Positions 10,110-20,932 of a stretch of DNA of 64,000 nucleotides are shown one piece after another (within the stretch, counting starts at the first letter, position 1; every line of letters starts with the position of its first letter). Source of the stretch: Rhynchopus euleeides (lineage: Eukaryota; Euglenozoa; Diplonemea; Diplonemida; Diplonemidae); contig OY723240.1 in the NCBI GenBank assembly GCA_963210315.1, forward strand, positions 2,480,001 to 2,544,000, written 5' to 3'. Made by a program: the position numbers and the translations under genes. The notes below the pieces were generated by a model. It did not search any database and was not told the DNA's origin. It worked only from the letters and a program-made list of their open reading frames with translations.

Positions 10110-11620
10110 CAGCCAATTCAACAGCAAGTGCACCAAAATGGACTGACGATCACCCCGTAGCGAAGACCCCCTCAATTTGCTGATTGGGTGCTTGGGACAG
10201 GGTATCACCCTGTACCGGACTGCAGGTGGACTGCGTCCCGCTGTGCACGGCTGTTCCTGGTCTGTGGGGCTCTCGCAGCGCCACGAACTCAGCCTGGTGC
10301 GCCGACGCCGGGTCTGGCGGGTGGAGAGGTGCCTGCATCACCCACCAAGGGGTGTACCCTGGACCCGTCCGTGTGGGCAGGGTCTGTATGCCGCCTGGGA
10401 GATGCTGCTCTGTACGGAGGCGGAGCTCTGATTCGTCGAGGTTTCTGGGCATGATTTCGCTGGCCGTTGGGTCGGGCCTGTCTGTGGGCCCCGTTGCAGT
10501 ACAAAAGTTGGGAGTTGGTCAAGAAAAGAATGGCCTCGTTGCACACCCAGTTGCGAAGACGTCCAACACGTGTTTCTGACAATGGCCTTTGTTCCAAAAC
10601 ATTTTGCGTTCTTATCCACGGCAGTAGAAACATCAACGTATCAACCACAGATGACCTACTATTTTTGCATAGGTTTCCGCCTCTTTCAAAGACTCTTTCG
10701 AGTCCACTTCCTCCCACTCACGTGGGTGAGTAACTACAACCTCGACACGATGGGCTCCACACTGACGGCTGGCCTGCTGATTTGTGTTCTTTTCTCGTGC
10801 TCCAACAACTTCACCCCCACGGTACGTCAGGCGCACGCAACTTCAGACGACACTGAGCGCATCAAGGTCCGGAGAAGTTGCGTCATCACCACAATCGGGT
10901 AGTGCAACTGCACTCCACAGTGGCAAACCGACGCCAAATCAAAGAAACCCGTGGGTGGAAGCCGTTCGATGGTGAAGCGGCAGCAGCTGTGCTTATTTTT
11001 TTCAGGCACAACTCGTGCGAGCGGTGGGATACGCGACCAACCCCCAACCAAAACGCGGTATCCACAGCCCCCCGCCATGTAAGAACGAATGGTTTTGTGG
11101 GGAGGGTTGCCGCACGAGGATTTTTGCGGCAGCAAAGCCAACCAAGAAACCAGACACCCACCCACCCGCCCGCCCACCCCCCAGATCTCGAAGAAGTTCT
11201 TGTCAGTCGCCATCGGGGGATGTACTGTTCGGGGGTGGGGCGGCTGGGTGGGTGCATGGTCCTGCAGGGTATCGACCTACTGCCTTGTCGCCGTCCAACC
11301 ACCGACAGTGCAGCCTGGGCAGGCTCTGAAGTGCCGCAGCTGCACTACACCAACACGGAAACTCAAGACAAAAAGGCCTGTGAGGCCCAACGAAACCTCC
11401 GCACCCCGCCCCCCCCCTTCACACCCTCCTTTGGTGATTGCCAATATCCGTTGCTGCCGTTGCCCGTAGTCCCCTCGGCGCAACATGCGCACAACACACA
11501 GCCACACAGCCCACACACACACACACCCCCATGCGCAGGTTTCGTGTGTGTTCGGACAACAGAACTTTTCCAGAGAAATCCAGCCCCGCCCCCACCTCCC
11601 CCTCTCCCAGCGGGAGCAAC
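10110..11620. other. upstream region of the oxidase gene, no supported gene
   Basis: Overlapping frames in all phases have no domains. A pyrimidine-rich run ending CTCTCCCAG lies just before the start codon at 11621 and could be a 3' splice site of a 5' UTR intron. A CA-rich stretch lies at 11495-11535. A string TTCTCGTGCTCC near 10792 resembles the left arm of the YR family. Confidence 0.45.
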
Positions 11621-14600
11621 ATGCCGTTGCTGCGGTGCCTGCTAGCTGCATGCGTGGCTGTGGCCCACACCCAGGCACAGCTGTTGCTAGAGGTATACAA
11701 ACCTGCCGGGACCAGCGGCGCGCTTGTCGACTTCCCCGACTATGACGCACTGACCCCGAAGCTGCAGACCACAGCCAGCCAGGTCCTCTTCACCGAGTCA
11801 GACCTGTTGGCACTGGAGCCCCTTGCCGAAAACTTTGCCGTACGCCTCACGGGGACGCTCCAGGTCCCAACCTCAGGCATGCACACCTTCTACCTCACGT
11901 CGGACGACGGATCGCAGCTCATCCTCGACGGAGCACAGGTGGTGGACAACGGGGGCACCCACTTCCCTGTAGAGATGGCCCACACCGTATACCTTGACGC
12001 CGGCCCGCACAGCTTCGAGCTGCAGTACTTCCAGTTCAACCTGGGTGCGGGCCTGGTGCTGGAGTGGGACCCCCCCGGCGGGGGCCGCGAGGTGATCCCC
12101 GCGTTAAACCTCCTCGCAGGCTCCCCGCCCCCTGCGCAGGGCCTGCTTGCGGAGGTGGTCGCGCCGGGGCAGCTGCTGACTGACTTCCCCGACTTCACCG
12201 CGTCCCTCCCGGCCTCCCTGACGCACACCTCCGGCTTGGGCTTCCCGTCCCTCGGTAGCTTCGCAGTGCTGGCGCCTGGGGTGCCGCTGTCGGTGGACTT
12301 TGCTGTCCGCTTCACTGCGAGCCTGAGAATCGAGACGGCAGGGCTGTACACCTTCTCCCTCACGTCGGACGACGGGTCACAGCTGCTGATCGACGGGGCA
12401 CAGGTTGTGGACAACGGAGGCGCACACTTCTCTCTGACGGTGACCGGATCTGCCTCCCTGTCTGCCGGATGGCATACGCTGGAGGTGCAGTACTTCCAAC
12501 GCGACCTGGGCGCCAGCCTCGACCTGGAGTGGACCCCACCCGGGGGCGTCCAGCAGCCCCTCCCCGGCTCAAGCCTCTGGCTTTCCCCGGGGGATCTCAC
12601 CGACGCACCCCCGACGCCGCTCCCGACGCCCGCCCCGACAACCTCCGCGCCCCCCACCCCGGGGCCAACCGCGCCGCCCACGCCTGCGCCGCCCACAGCG
12701 AACCCCCCGCCGCCGCCCCCGAGCAGCAAGCCCACCGTGGAGCTGTATAAGGCACCTGCAGGTGTGGAGTTTCTGGATGTGCCTGAGTTCGACGTCCTGT
12801 CCCCCGTGGGCCTGCAGGAGCTGGGTGGGTACCTCGCATTCACGGAGGCGGAGCTGCTGTCGCTGCAGCAGGCGAGTGGGGCCCCCCTGGGTGACGTCGA
12901 TTTTGCGCTGCGGATCGAGGGGAGCGTGCATGTCGTGTCTGCGGGGCTGCACACATTCTTTCTCACCTCGGATGATGGCGCGCACCTGTTTGTCGGGGGG
13001 CGTCAGGTTATCAACAACAACGGGGCCCACTTCCCCGTGGAGCTGACGGGGTCCGTCGTGCTGGGGCTCGGGTGGCATGCCATCGAGGTGCACTACTCAC
13101 AGCGTGACCTGGGTGCCCTCCTGACCGTGGAGTGGGTGCAGCCGGGTGCAGCGCGTGAGGTGATCCCTGCAGGGAGCCTGGGGGCGTCTTCCGCCACTGC
13201 GGCGGGGCTGGCGCAGCAGTTTGCTGTGGAGGGGCGAGTGTGGGGCACGAAGCAGTTCGGCCTGGTGCCCGTGCATATGGCGGTGGTGCCGGATGGGCGC
13301 GTCTTCGCCTTCGGGTCGTCGTTTGGGTCGTCGAACCAGGTGGGGGGGGACGTGACGCTTTGGGACCCCCCGACCAACACCTTCCAGTTCATCAGCGACC
13401 TGTTTGTGTTCAACACCTTCTGCAGCGCCGTGATCTACAACACCTACGAGGAGAACATCGCGGTTGTGGGTGGGAACACGAATATCATGAATTCAGACCA
13501 GTCAGTCTCCTTCTTCGACTACCAGGGTGACACAGTGACGGGTTCCGCGCCTCTGGCCTACCCACGCTGGTACGCCACGCTTGTGCTGCTGCACGACGGC
13601 CGCATCGTGACGCTGGGGGGCATCGTCGGCACGCCGCCCCCAGGCTTCGTGATGACCGACGGCGAGACTTCCGAGATTCCCGAGATCTACACCCCGTGGC
13701 TGGGAACCTGGGAGACCCTCGACGATGCGGGGAACCACGACGCCTTCGGCCTGACTCGCCAGGCCTGGTGGTACCCCCGCGGCTATGCCGCACCGCCGCA
13801 CTCATCAGGCACAGACGACACCAAGGTGTTCGGCGTGTCTGGGGAGCACCTGTGGGTCCTGGATGTCGCAGGCACTGGCAGCGTGTCGGTGATGCAGCAG
13901 ACACTCGGGTGGTACGCCGGTGCATCGTGCGGGTCTGTGATGTACACCCCCGGCGCGATCCTCGTTATAGGGGGCGGGCAGGAGACGAACGGCGACATCG
14001 CAGTCGGTTCGAACAACGCAGCGATTGTGGAGTATGACAGTGCCACATCGACCGTCACCGCGCGTGCCGCCGCACCCATGACCTTCGGGCGCAACTGGGT
14101 CACTGCAGTGGTGGTGCCCAGCGGTGAGGTTGTGGCCCTGGGGGGCACACGCCAGGACAACAGCTACGCCACGGGCGTGTGGGTCCCCGACATCGAGGTG
14201 TGGACCCCACCCGCAGGCAGCACGGGGGGCGGATCGTGGCGCACCGTGGCAAAGCTGAACAAGCCGCGCCTCTACCACTCCAGCGCCGTCCTGCTCCCCG
14301 ACGCGCGCATCCTCATGGGCGGGAGCGGGAACCCCCCCTTCGACAACAGCCCAGCCTCCTTCAGCGGTGTGCACGGCGGGGAGGTCCCGGCAGAGCCCAT
14401 CCCTTACACTGATGTGGAGATCTACACGCCGTGGTACCTCTACAGCAGCAGCGGTGGGTTTGCCGACCGCCCCGTTGTGACGTACACCGGCCCGCAGCCC
14501 GGGTATGGGGCCGACCTCGTGGTGACGCTGCAGGACGCATCCCACGTCATCACAGGCGTCTCCTGCATCACCCTCCCGGCTGTGACGCACTGCCACAACA

Positions 14601-14779
14601 CGGCACAGACCTTCATCAACTTGGCCTTCGCGCAGGTGGGGGCCGCCGTCACCATCACCATCCCGCAGGTGAAGACAACCCTGCCGCCAGGGGGGTACTA
14701 CATCTTCGTCGTCAACAGCAACGGCGTTCCTTCCAAATCCCTCGAGATCGACGGCAGCGTTGTCTTGAAGGTGCCGTAA
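11621..14779 (+). CDS. secreted copper-radical oxidase (glyoxal/galactose oxidase type) with three PA14 domains
   Basis: The product has 1052 residues. The ATG at 11621 gives a signal peptide (MPLLRCLLAACVAVAHTQAQ); an upstream in-frame start would bury it. PA14 domains lie at about 24-165, 173-320 and 372-515, each with the hallmark TF.LTSDDG followed by a VDNGG or NNNGAHF turn. A Pro/Thr-rich linker spans 327-370. The kelch-like oxidase core and its C-terminal domain occupy about 530-1050. All expected copper-radical residues are visible: Cys601 (NTFCS) and Tyr651 (RWY) for the thioether cofactor, and Tyr885, His886 (RLYHS) and His990 (VTHCH) as ligands. By family knowledge it oxidises aldehydes or primary alcohols and releases H2O2 outside the cell. 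PA14 suggests glycan binding. The substrate is unknown. It is one uninterrupted exon. Confidence 0.92.
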   Translation: MPLLRCLLAACVAVAHTQAQLLLEVYKPAGTSGALVDFPDYDALTPKLQTTASQVLFTESDLLALEPLAENFAVRLTGTLQVPTSGMHTFYLTSDDGSQLILDGAQVVDNGGTHFPVEMAHTVYLDAGPHSFELQYFQFNLGAGLVLEWDPPGGGREVIPALNLLAGSPPPAQGLLAEVVAPGQLLTDFPDFTASLPASLTHTSGLGFPSLGSFAVLAPGVPLSVDFAVRFTASLRIETAGLYTFSLTSDDGSQLLIDGAQVVDNGGAHFSLTVTGSASLSAGWHTLEVQYFQRDLGASLDLEWTPPGGVQQPLPGSSLWLSPGDLTDAPPTPLPTPAPTTSAPPTPGPTAPPTPAPPTANPPPPPPSSKPTVELYKAPAGVEFLDVPEFDVLSPVGLQELGGYLAFTEAELLSLQQASGAPLGDVDFALRIEGSVHVVSAGLHTFFLTSDDGAHLFVGGRQVINNNGAHFPVELTGSVVLGLGWHAIEVHYSQRDLGALLTVEWVQPGAAREVIPAGSLGASSATAAGLAQQFAVEGRVWGTKQFGLVPVHMAVVPDGRVFAFGSSFGSSNQVGGDVTLWDPPTNTFQFISDLFVFNTFCSAVIYNTYEENIAVVGGNTNIMNSDQSVSFFDYQGDTVTGSAPLAYPRWYATLVLLHDGRIVTLGGIVGTPPPGFVMTDGETSEIPEIYTPWLGTWETLDDAGNHDAFGLTRQAWWYPRGYAAPPHSSGTDDTKVFGVSGEHLWVLDVAGTGSVSVMQQTLGWYAGASCGSVMYTPGAILVIGGGQETNGDIAVGSNNAAIVEYDSATSTVTARAAAPMTFGRNWVTAVVVPSGEVVALGGTRQDNSYATGVWVPDIEVWTPPAGSTGGGSWRTVAKLNKPRLYHSSAVLLPDARILMGGSGNPPFDNSPASFSGVHGGEVPAEPIPYTDVEIYTPWYLYSSSGGFADRPVVTYTGPQPGYGADLVVTLQDASHVITGVSCITLPAVTHCHNTAQTFINLAFAQVGAAVTITIPQVKTTLPPGGYYIFVVNSNGVPSKSLEIDGSVVLKVP

Positions 14780-15654
14780 AGGCGTGTGGTGCAGTCGGGT
14801 GTGATGCCTGGGGCATGCATATGCCTGCAGGCCTGCGTCTGCCCAGCGGGTATCGGGGGAGACACGCATTTGCATTTAGGATCGATTGCAGCAAGAAGGA
14901 TTAGGATTCCAGGTTGTTTTTGTGTGTGTTTTACAGTGGATATTGCATGAAGAAGCAGCTGCTCGGACGGCGCGTCACGATACTGCTGCTCTGCCCGCCG
15001 TGCTATTTGTCACCCCCAGGGGGGGTGGGGGTATCGAAGGGGCGGGGGCCTGCGCGGCAAGTGTCGGCAAAAGCGCCAACAGAACTCGAACTCATATTGA
15101 CTGTGCCACCCGGCACACACTTCCGTCTTTCAAAAATATTTTGTCTTATCAAACTGACGGCGGCCACGACTCTGGCTCGGATGTGGCCGCGACGCTGCAA
15201 CAATAAGGGCACTCAAGGCAAACCTTCCCACATGTGTGGCTGTGTGAGCTGTTCAGGGCAGGATGCGTCGGGCCAGGATCAACCCCGCATTGCTTGAGAT
15301 ACGCTTTCCCTGCACGCATATATACACACACACAGACGCCACACCCCACCCCATCTCCCATCCTTTCCCCCCCACCTATTTTGCACGTTTCCCCATCCCC
15401 GCCACCCCAGCTCGCCCCACCATCCGCTGCGGCATGTTGGTGCTGGACGGATCTTTTCCCCCAGCAAAAAAGCCACCCATGCCCTATACACCGCGACACG
15501 CTCTTCTTCTTTGTTCTGTTGAGTGCAGGCTGCACCGAGTCAAAAACTTTGGCGATGCCTCCATTTCTTGATTACACAACACACCTTGCAATTTTTTCCC
15601 ACCACCAATCAGCATACTTGTGGAACGGTCTTGACGACGGGATGTGGTTTTTCG
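14780..15654. other. downstream of the oxidase gene, no supported gene
   Basis: Frames are short and compositional. A pyrimidine- and CA-rich tract runs from about 15320 to 15420. No polyadenylation signal could be assigned with confidence. Confidence 0.5.
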
Positions 15655-15830
15655 GGCAGGAAAAAACGCCGTGAAAAAAAAGGGGAAAAAATTCACGCCG
15701 TGAAAATGTATGAAAACTTTTTAGGTGGGGCGCAACGCCGTGAAATATAGGAAACAATTACCGTTGGGTTTCCTGGCTTGTTGGAGCACTCATCAAAGCA
15801 GCATACGTCCTTATCTTGTCCGTCGGGGGG
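15655..15830 (+). repeat. dispersed repeat T, copy without S insertion (empty site)
   Basis: The string from CGCCGTGAAAATGTATG, AAAACTTTTTAGGTGGGGCG, through GAAATATAGGAAACAATTAC to ATACGTCCTTATCTTGTCCG is present on the minus strand at 22925-23430. That copy is interrupted exactly at the T run by the S repeat. This copy is therefore the unoccupied site. Confidence 0.85.
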
Positions 15831-17179
15831 TTGCACTCACCACACGGAACCACCCTGTTGCGTCACACCTGGAACCATTCACACCTGCAACCACTCTTAT
15901 GCATTTTAGGGCACACTGTGCAGTCGTTGTATCCCAGATGCTGACGCCTCCAGATAGGAGGCCAACGACACAGAGTCGCCGTGACCCATGGCTGCCTGAA
16001 TGTGGCTCCACTCCTTCAACACAACCTGGCACAAGGGGGGTATGATCGGGGGAAGTTGCGGGACTCTGTGGAAGCGCAGATATTGACCCATTGGAGGTAC
16101 TCCAAGAGCACTTCGCTGTGTCCAATGTTTATAGAAGTTCGCAGCATGCCCCTCACTGAGGGCCTGCTGCGAACATGGCAGACCGAAGGGATGCTGTCAG
16201 CAGAAGATGGAAGACACTGGCGTGTTCAGTAGTGACCGTCTGAGGCCAAAACTGGCACTGCTCGCTGACCTGTATCTGTTCCAAGGCTGCTTGGGGCAAG
16301 ATCAGCGGTTCTGTTCATTTTCTTCTACGGGCTCTGAGCACAAAGAACATGAACAACAACAATTCTGATCAACAGACCACGCACTGGGCACCAGGCTGGT
16401 TGCTGTGCTGGCGGAATGGACTGTACATGACTTCTAGGCCTGTGGCATCAGGAAGTCGAGGAGGGTTGCCACCGCACTGTTCGTGGCGCTCGGCGCTGCG
16501 GGGGGTCTCCAACAAGGCGCCTCTTTGCTAGGGGGATTGAGCTGGCTGCCTTAGCAGCCGGCTTCTTGGCAGCCTTCTTTGCTGCGGCCTGTTGCGACAT
16601 GTGACGACACCTCCTTGCGTTGTCACATCTCCATTCCCTGGAGTCATGTACCGAATGGGTTCCTCTCTCGCTCGCGCCATCCTCAGGTGCCCCAGGCATA
16701 CCCCCTGATATGCCACAGCCATATAAGCGCAAGGACTTGTTTACTAGACGGGCACACGCCAGATCGGGGGGTCTGGGGGGGCAGAGCCAACAACGGGACA
16801 TGACTCGTCTGTTTGCTGCATCGCACCCTGGGCTAGTTGGGTCACCTCAAACATTGAAGGCACCCCCTCAAAAATACACCCCAAAAAAAACTTTTTGAGA
16901 GTTGTGCACAGGGCTGTTCCTAACTGGGGGGCTTGTTCCCCACTTTCAGGATTCTGAACTTTTTTTCTAAGAATTTTTGTAAGGGGAAAAAAAGTTTTTT
17001 TCTAAGAATTTTATTAGGGGAATTTTTTTGGTAAAACACACCCCGTGTGGTAGAGAAAATACGGCAAGAGTCTCGGTGGGTCGGAAGAGCAGATGGTTCC
17101 CGCAACAGCTCCCGGGGAGCGGCGGGTATTTCGCATAGGATGCCGGATGTGTGAACACGTTTGTGCGGTTTGCCCTGTG
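15831..17179. other. non-coding interval with one partial hairpin-pair repeat
   Basis: No gene is supported. At 16690-16800 the minus strand carries part of the hairpin-pair repeat (GGGCACACGCCAGATC, GGACTTGTTTACTAGACG), with a decayed stem. Confidence 0.5.
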
Positions 17180-17390
17180 TTGTGTGAACATATGTGTATG
17201 TGTGTGTGTATGCTCCACCCAACCCGACACATTTTCTGTACTTCAGACAGGTAAGGTCACTCGACACGCGGGGGGGGGGGGGGGTTTGTTGTGTGTTTTT
17301 TCTGCCAGCCGACATCACTAGCGCCAGCGAGAAAAAAAAACGCGTGACGAGTGACGGGTTGAGGTGGAAGCGATCAATGCAAAAATCATC
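17180..17390 (+). repeat. solo-like YR arm with splice-like string and motif
   Basis: TTTCTGTACTTCAGACAGG then TAAGG at 17232-17256 matches 46540-46575 and, in part, 53700-53720. Downstream at 17359 is GGTGGAAGCGATCAATGCAA. The order of left-arm string then motif fits the other solo-like repeats. It is decayed. Confidence 0.5.
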
Positions 17391-17547
17391 TGAAAGGAAG
17401 ACTCGAGAGACTGCTGCTGTATTTTCTAAGGTTGTTTCGCAGAGGAAAAAACTTTTTCTAAGTTTTCCCCAGTCGACAGGGCGCGCACAAGGATGGAAGG
17501 GAAGTCTGTCCCACGTACCGTTCGCCTTGCTGGCCAACTGGAGAGCC

Positions 17548-17800
17548 AGACGTTCACTACCGTGGCCTCCGGCGGCTGGGGGGCTCACGCCCCCCAGACC
17601 CCCCTGTGGCGTACGTCTCGTACTCAAGTCCTTCGAATCCCATCAAGTCGGGGTCCAACCACTCCAGTCGCCTCTGAGGACGCAGCCAACTCGCACAGAA
17701 TCTGTACGCCCACACGAACAGATGTTTGCTACCGTGGCCTCCGGCGGCTGGGGGGCTCCGCCCCCCAGACCCCCGATGTAGCGTGTGCCCGTCCATCTAT
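17548..17800 (+). repeat. hairpin-pair repeat, copy 1
   Basis: Two copies of the GC hairpin (17548-17607 and 17717-17777) flank a spacer holding TCTCGTACTCAAGTCCTTCG then AATCCC and ACGCAGCCAACTCGCACAG. The same pair-plus-spacer is found at 30185-30490 and 63235-63505. The spacer string TTCGAATCC resembles a tRNA B box, but no full tRNA fold was seen. Confidence 0.85.
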
Positions 17801-19058
17801 CTCACTTCCCCGGGTACAGTGCAGCGTAGGAGGTCAGCGCATCCATGAAGCGCTTCTTCGAAGCCTGACTGACATCGGACAGGAGGTCGGGCTTCCCCAC
17901 CTGGGAGGTACACTTGCCGCGTTCGCGACATGCGTGACACGCGACACGCTACCTGAAACGTGAGTGTGCCTTGCTAACACGGGCATTTCAACGGTCTGCC
18001 GGCGACCGTTCCCCAAACCAGTAAACCAGCAGTTTTGGAAAATCGGAGAGATCACCCTACTGCGCTGAATATGGTGCGCACCACTGCAAAAATCCCCGGG
18101 AGCTTTTGGGCTTTCAGACCTGAAGGGGCCAGCAGGTGGGTGGCGTCGGGGAGTGGCAGCTTTGTAACTGTCCTCCAGCTGCTGGCATGTCCAGCCCTGC
18201 GAGAGTGCCAAGGTGTATTGAGTCCCTGCGGAGCACAACCCCCGATGAGAACGAGCGCCAGGTGATCCTCATTCATTTTCAGCTGTAACGCGCATGAGGG
18301 GCACTCTCTGCCGCAAGCATCTCTGGGCATCACTCGAGAGCTGTCACATGATGACGCGGAGAGAAATCAGAGAAAAGGTCCCGCCTGACGGGCACGCCCC
18401 TGGAAACTGTGGGGGGGCGAGCAAAAAATCCCTTGTAAAAATCCTCACCCTTGTCACTAGGTCCTGGGCACGACCTTAAACTACCTAAGACCTAGGGAAG
18501 TCGTAAAACTCAACCCCACACCCCGAGGGCTCCCCCAGGCTGGTCCGCCTGGGCAACGGGGTCCCAGTGCATAGCACGGAGCACTGGGACAAAAGAGGGT
18601 CCGCCTTTTTCCGTCAACTCTGACATGGGGAGGGACAGCTGGAGCCACTGGCGGGGTGCTGTGTTGACTTCAGGGGGCTCCCAACGTGCTTCGGCACACC
18701 GGGTTCTTGGCCTGCGGCGGCATGGTAGTCGGTCAGAGAGGCCAGCGCTTGGTCGGGGACTACTCAGAGAGGGCGTGTGCGGACTTCAGGGGGCTCCCAA
18801 CGTGCATCTGCACACCGGGTTCTTGGCCTGCGGACGTAGATTGCCTAAAGGTTTAGAAACCGGCCGAGCCCGTGGGGGTGACGAACGTACTGCCGGCCCG
18901 GGATTGTCAAGGTTCTTTCCCCAGATGGCTCACCAGTACCACCAAACCACACGGAGAGCAAAACCGCCGGGGAGGGGGTGGGGGAAGGTGGGAAGGGCGG
19001 CATGCCGAACTACAGCAAGGATGGCCAACAATGCGATCACTGCAAACAAGGCATGGGA
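17801..19058. other. non-coding; short direct duplication and a relic repeat
   Basis: About 50 bp beginning GGACTTCAGGGGGCTCCC is duplicated at 18668-18716 and 18780-18832. A relic of the CCTGGGCAAGACGTTAAAC repeat lies at about 18462-18500. No gene is supported. Confidence 0.55.
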
Positions 19059-19066
19059 CACAAGAG

Positions 19067-20262
19067 CAGGGGATAAGATAGGTCTGGTTTTCCGGTTTTC
19101 AAAACCAGGGTTTCCCGGTTCCCGGTTTTCTGGAAAAAAAAAAGGTCGGTCTCATTTTTGGCGGTTTTTTTTGTGACTTTGGGACAGTAAAACAGTCAGA
19201 AAAAACGCCATAAAAAAATAGAAAGTGACCCCATCGTGATCCGCACAGAGCCCAAATAGTCCAAAGAAGGCAGAGAAGCGGAGAAGAAAAAATGGACCTA
19301 GCGGGTGGCCCGGTGGGTGGTGATGCCCTCGTCATGCAGGTCTCTTCTGTTTTGAAGGTGCACACATGGTGGACTCCAGCCACCATGTCTAAGAGGGAGT
19401 CTAAGACTGCAGTCTGTACTGGAGACGGGAGTCTATTTTCCAGCTAGTTTACGCTCAGACTCCCGCTAGTTGAGACTCATGGGAGACACGGTGTACTCCA
19501 GCGGAGGTAGGGTAACCTCCGCTGGAGTTCACCGTGTCGTCTGCCTCTGTGCAGCGTCACTCGGTGCCATCGAATACATGGCGACAGCCCACCAACTCGA
19601 GACAGATCTGCTTGTCTGGAGGGCTGAGACGAGAACACGAACGACTTTCAAGCAGTCTTGAAGGTCGCCAAGCCTATTGGGGGCAACTAACAGATGAGAT
19701 TTGTTTGTTGCCTGTCGTCACAGCTAGGTGCCCATCTCCTCGAAAACTCTCGTCTAGGCTCTACGTGGCGGAGATCTCGTGGACCCTTTGGCCATGACAA
19801 GGTCTGCCGTGCATCCACTCCACCCACAACGCACACCTGTCACGAGTGGTCGCTCCCACGTCCTCCTCCACCCTGAAGGTTGAACCCTCAAGGACCAGTG
19901 ATCTCCTGCTGGCCGGGCTGCGATACAGTGAAGCCTTCCTACTTACAAGCGAATCCAGACTGTAGGGAACAGATGTTCACTACCGTGGCCTCCGGCGGCT
20001 GGGGGGCTCCGCCCCCCAGACCCCCCTGCGTAAAAACATTGCACCAGACCGGTTTTTTGGCCGAGAGTCCAAACTTTCAAAGCAGCTGCTGCGCCTGCCC
20101 CACCAAGCAGCCTCAGTACGACAGGACGCGCGCAGGCACTGGGCCCTCTCAGATTCTGGGAGGGTTTGCGCGGGTCGCGCGCGCCGAAGGCGCGCGCGAA
20201 AAATTTTCAAAACCAGAAAAACCGGAAAACGGCGCCAGAAAAAAAGTCTATCTTATACCCTG
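19067..20262 (+). mobile_element. hAT-type non-autonomous element with 8-bp target duplication
   Basis: It starts CAGGGGATAAGATAG and ends CTATCTTATACCCTG. Both sides carry CACAAGAG (19059-19066 and 20263-20270). The CAGGG ends and 8-bp duplication are the hAT signature. No transposase is present. It contains a 50-bp hairpin around 19490-19540, the GC hairpin repeat at 19967-20028 and a palindromic CGCGCGCC..GGCGCGCG string at 20178-20200. A sister copy with the same interior lies on the minus strand at 23472-29052. Confidence 0.9.
19967..20028 (+). repeat. dispersed GC hairpin repeat inside the hAT element
   Basis: It is the same string as at 7290 (CAGATGTTCACTACCGTGGC and onward). The copy at 28087-28155 is its positional equivalent in the sister hAT element, so it was there before the two copies separated. 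Confidence 0.85.
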
Positions 20263-20283
20263 CACAAGAGGGGGAAAAAAAAA

Positions 20284-20370
20284 AAGTCCTGGGTAAGACG
20301 TTAAACTGCCTGGGGGGGCCGTCCCCGGACCATGACGGGTGCCTGCACCAGGAGTCTAGCACGGCCGTGG
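20284..20370 (+). repeat. short dispersed repeat (CCTGGGTAAGACGTTAAAC)
   Basis: About 75 bp, from TCCTGGGTAAGACGTTAAAC to CACCAGGAGTCTAG, recurs at 36370-36450, with a relic at 18462-18500. It is possibly a SINE head; no clear A and B boxes were confirmed. Confidence 0.6.
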
Positions 20371-20932
20371 TCCGGAGCATGACCTAAAACGGCTTGGGTA
20401 CCGAGGCTCCCCAGACCAGGAAGGGTGGAGACACCTGGAGTCTAAATAGTCACACCACGTCAGGCCAGACCTTCGCATTGCACTCCGCGAAGACTGCCAC
20501 ACAGCCGCGGGGCAGGTGTGCAGCCTGTGGATGACCTCGTACAGAGAAGACTGTAAGGGACGACAGCCCCGCCGAGGCGATACAGCGCCAGACGCGGCCC
20601 GAGTTTCTGGAGACCGACTGGGGAACTGGAACGTCTTCAGGATAAGCGCCTCACAGAGGACTGATCCTCACCTGTGTGAACTGAGAACCCCCAGCCCCAA
20701 GATGCTGGTGTGGAGCGGGTGCCTCGACCTCTTTTCGGGTTCTTTATTTCTTTATTTCCTTTTGGATGCGTCCACCAAAGAAAACGTGGCCACCCACTCG
20801 CAGAGGCTCCCGAAAGCTCCAGCATCAGCTAGCGGTTCATAGTGTAGATCGGTGTCTCCAGAAGGGGATGTCCGGTCGCAGAAGAAAAACGACGAAGACA
20901 ACCACACAGGCCGCAAAAAAAAAAATTCTTAG
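20371..20932. other. non-coding spacer between repeats
   Basis: No gene is supported. The 108-residue frame at 20516-20842 has no domain. Confidence 0.45.

Noticed and set aside
11890-12966. 358-residue minus-strand frame across the PA14 region
   Set aside because: It is an antisense shadow of a GC-rich gene; residues are Pro/Ser/Arg-rich with no domain.
13805-14875. 356-residue minus-strand frame across the oxidase core
   Set aside because: Antisense shadow; the plus strand carries the complete active site of a known family.
17630-17650. tRNA gene suggested by a TTCGAATCC string in the hairpin-pair spacer
   Set aside because: No acceptor stem or anticodon arm could be paired around it; at most a SINE relic.
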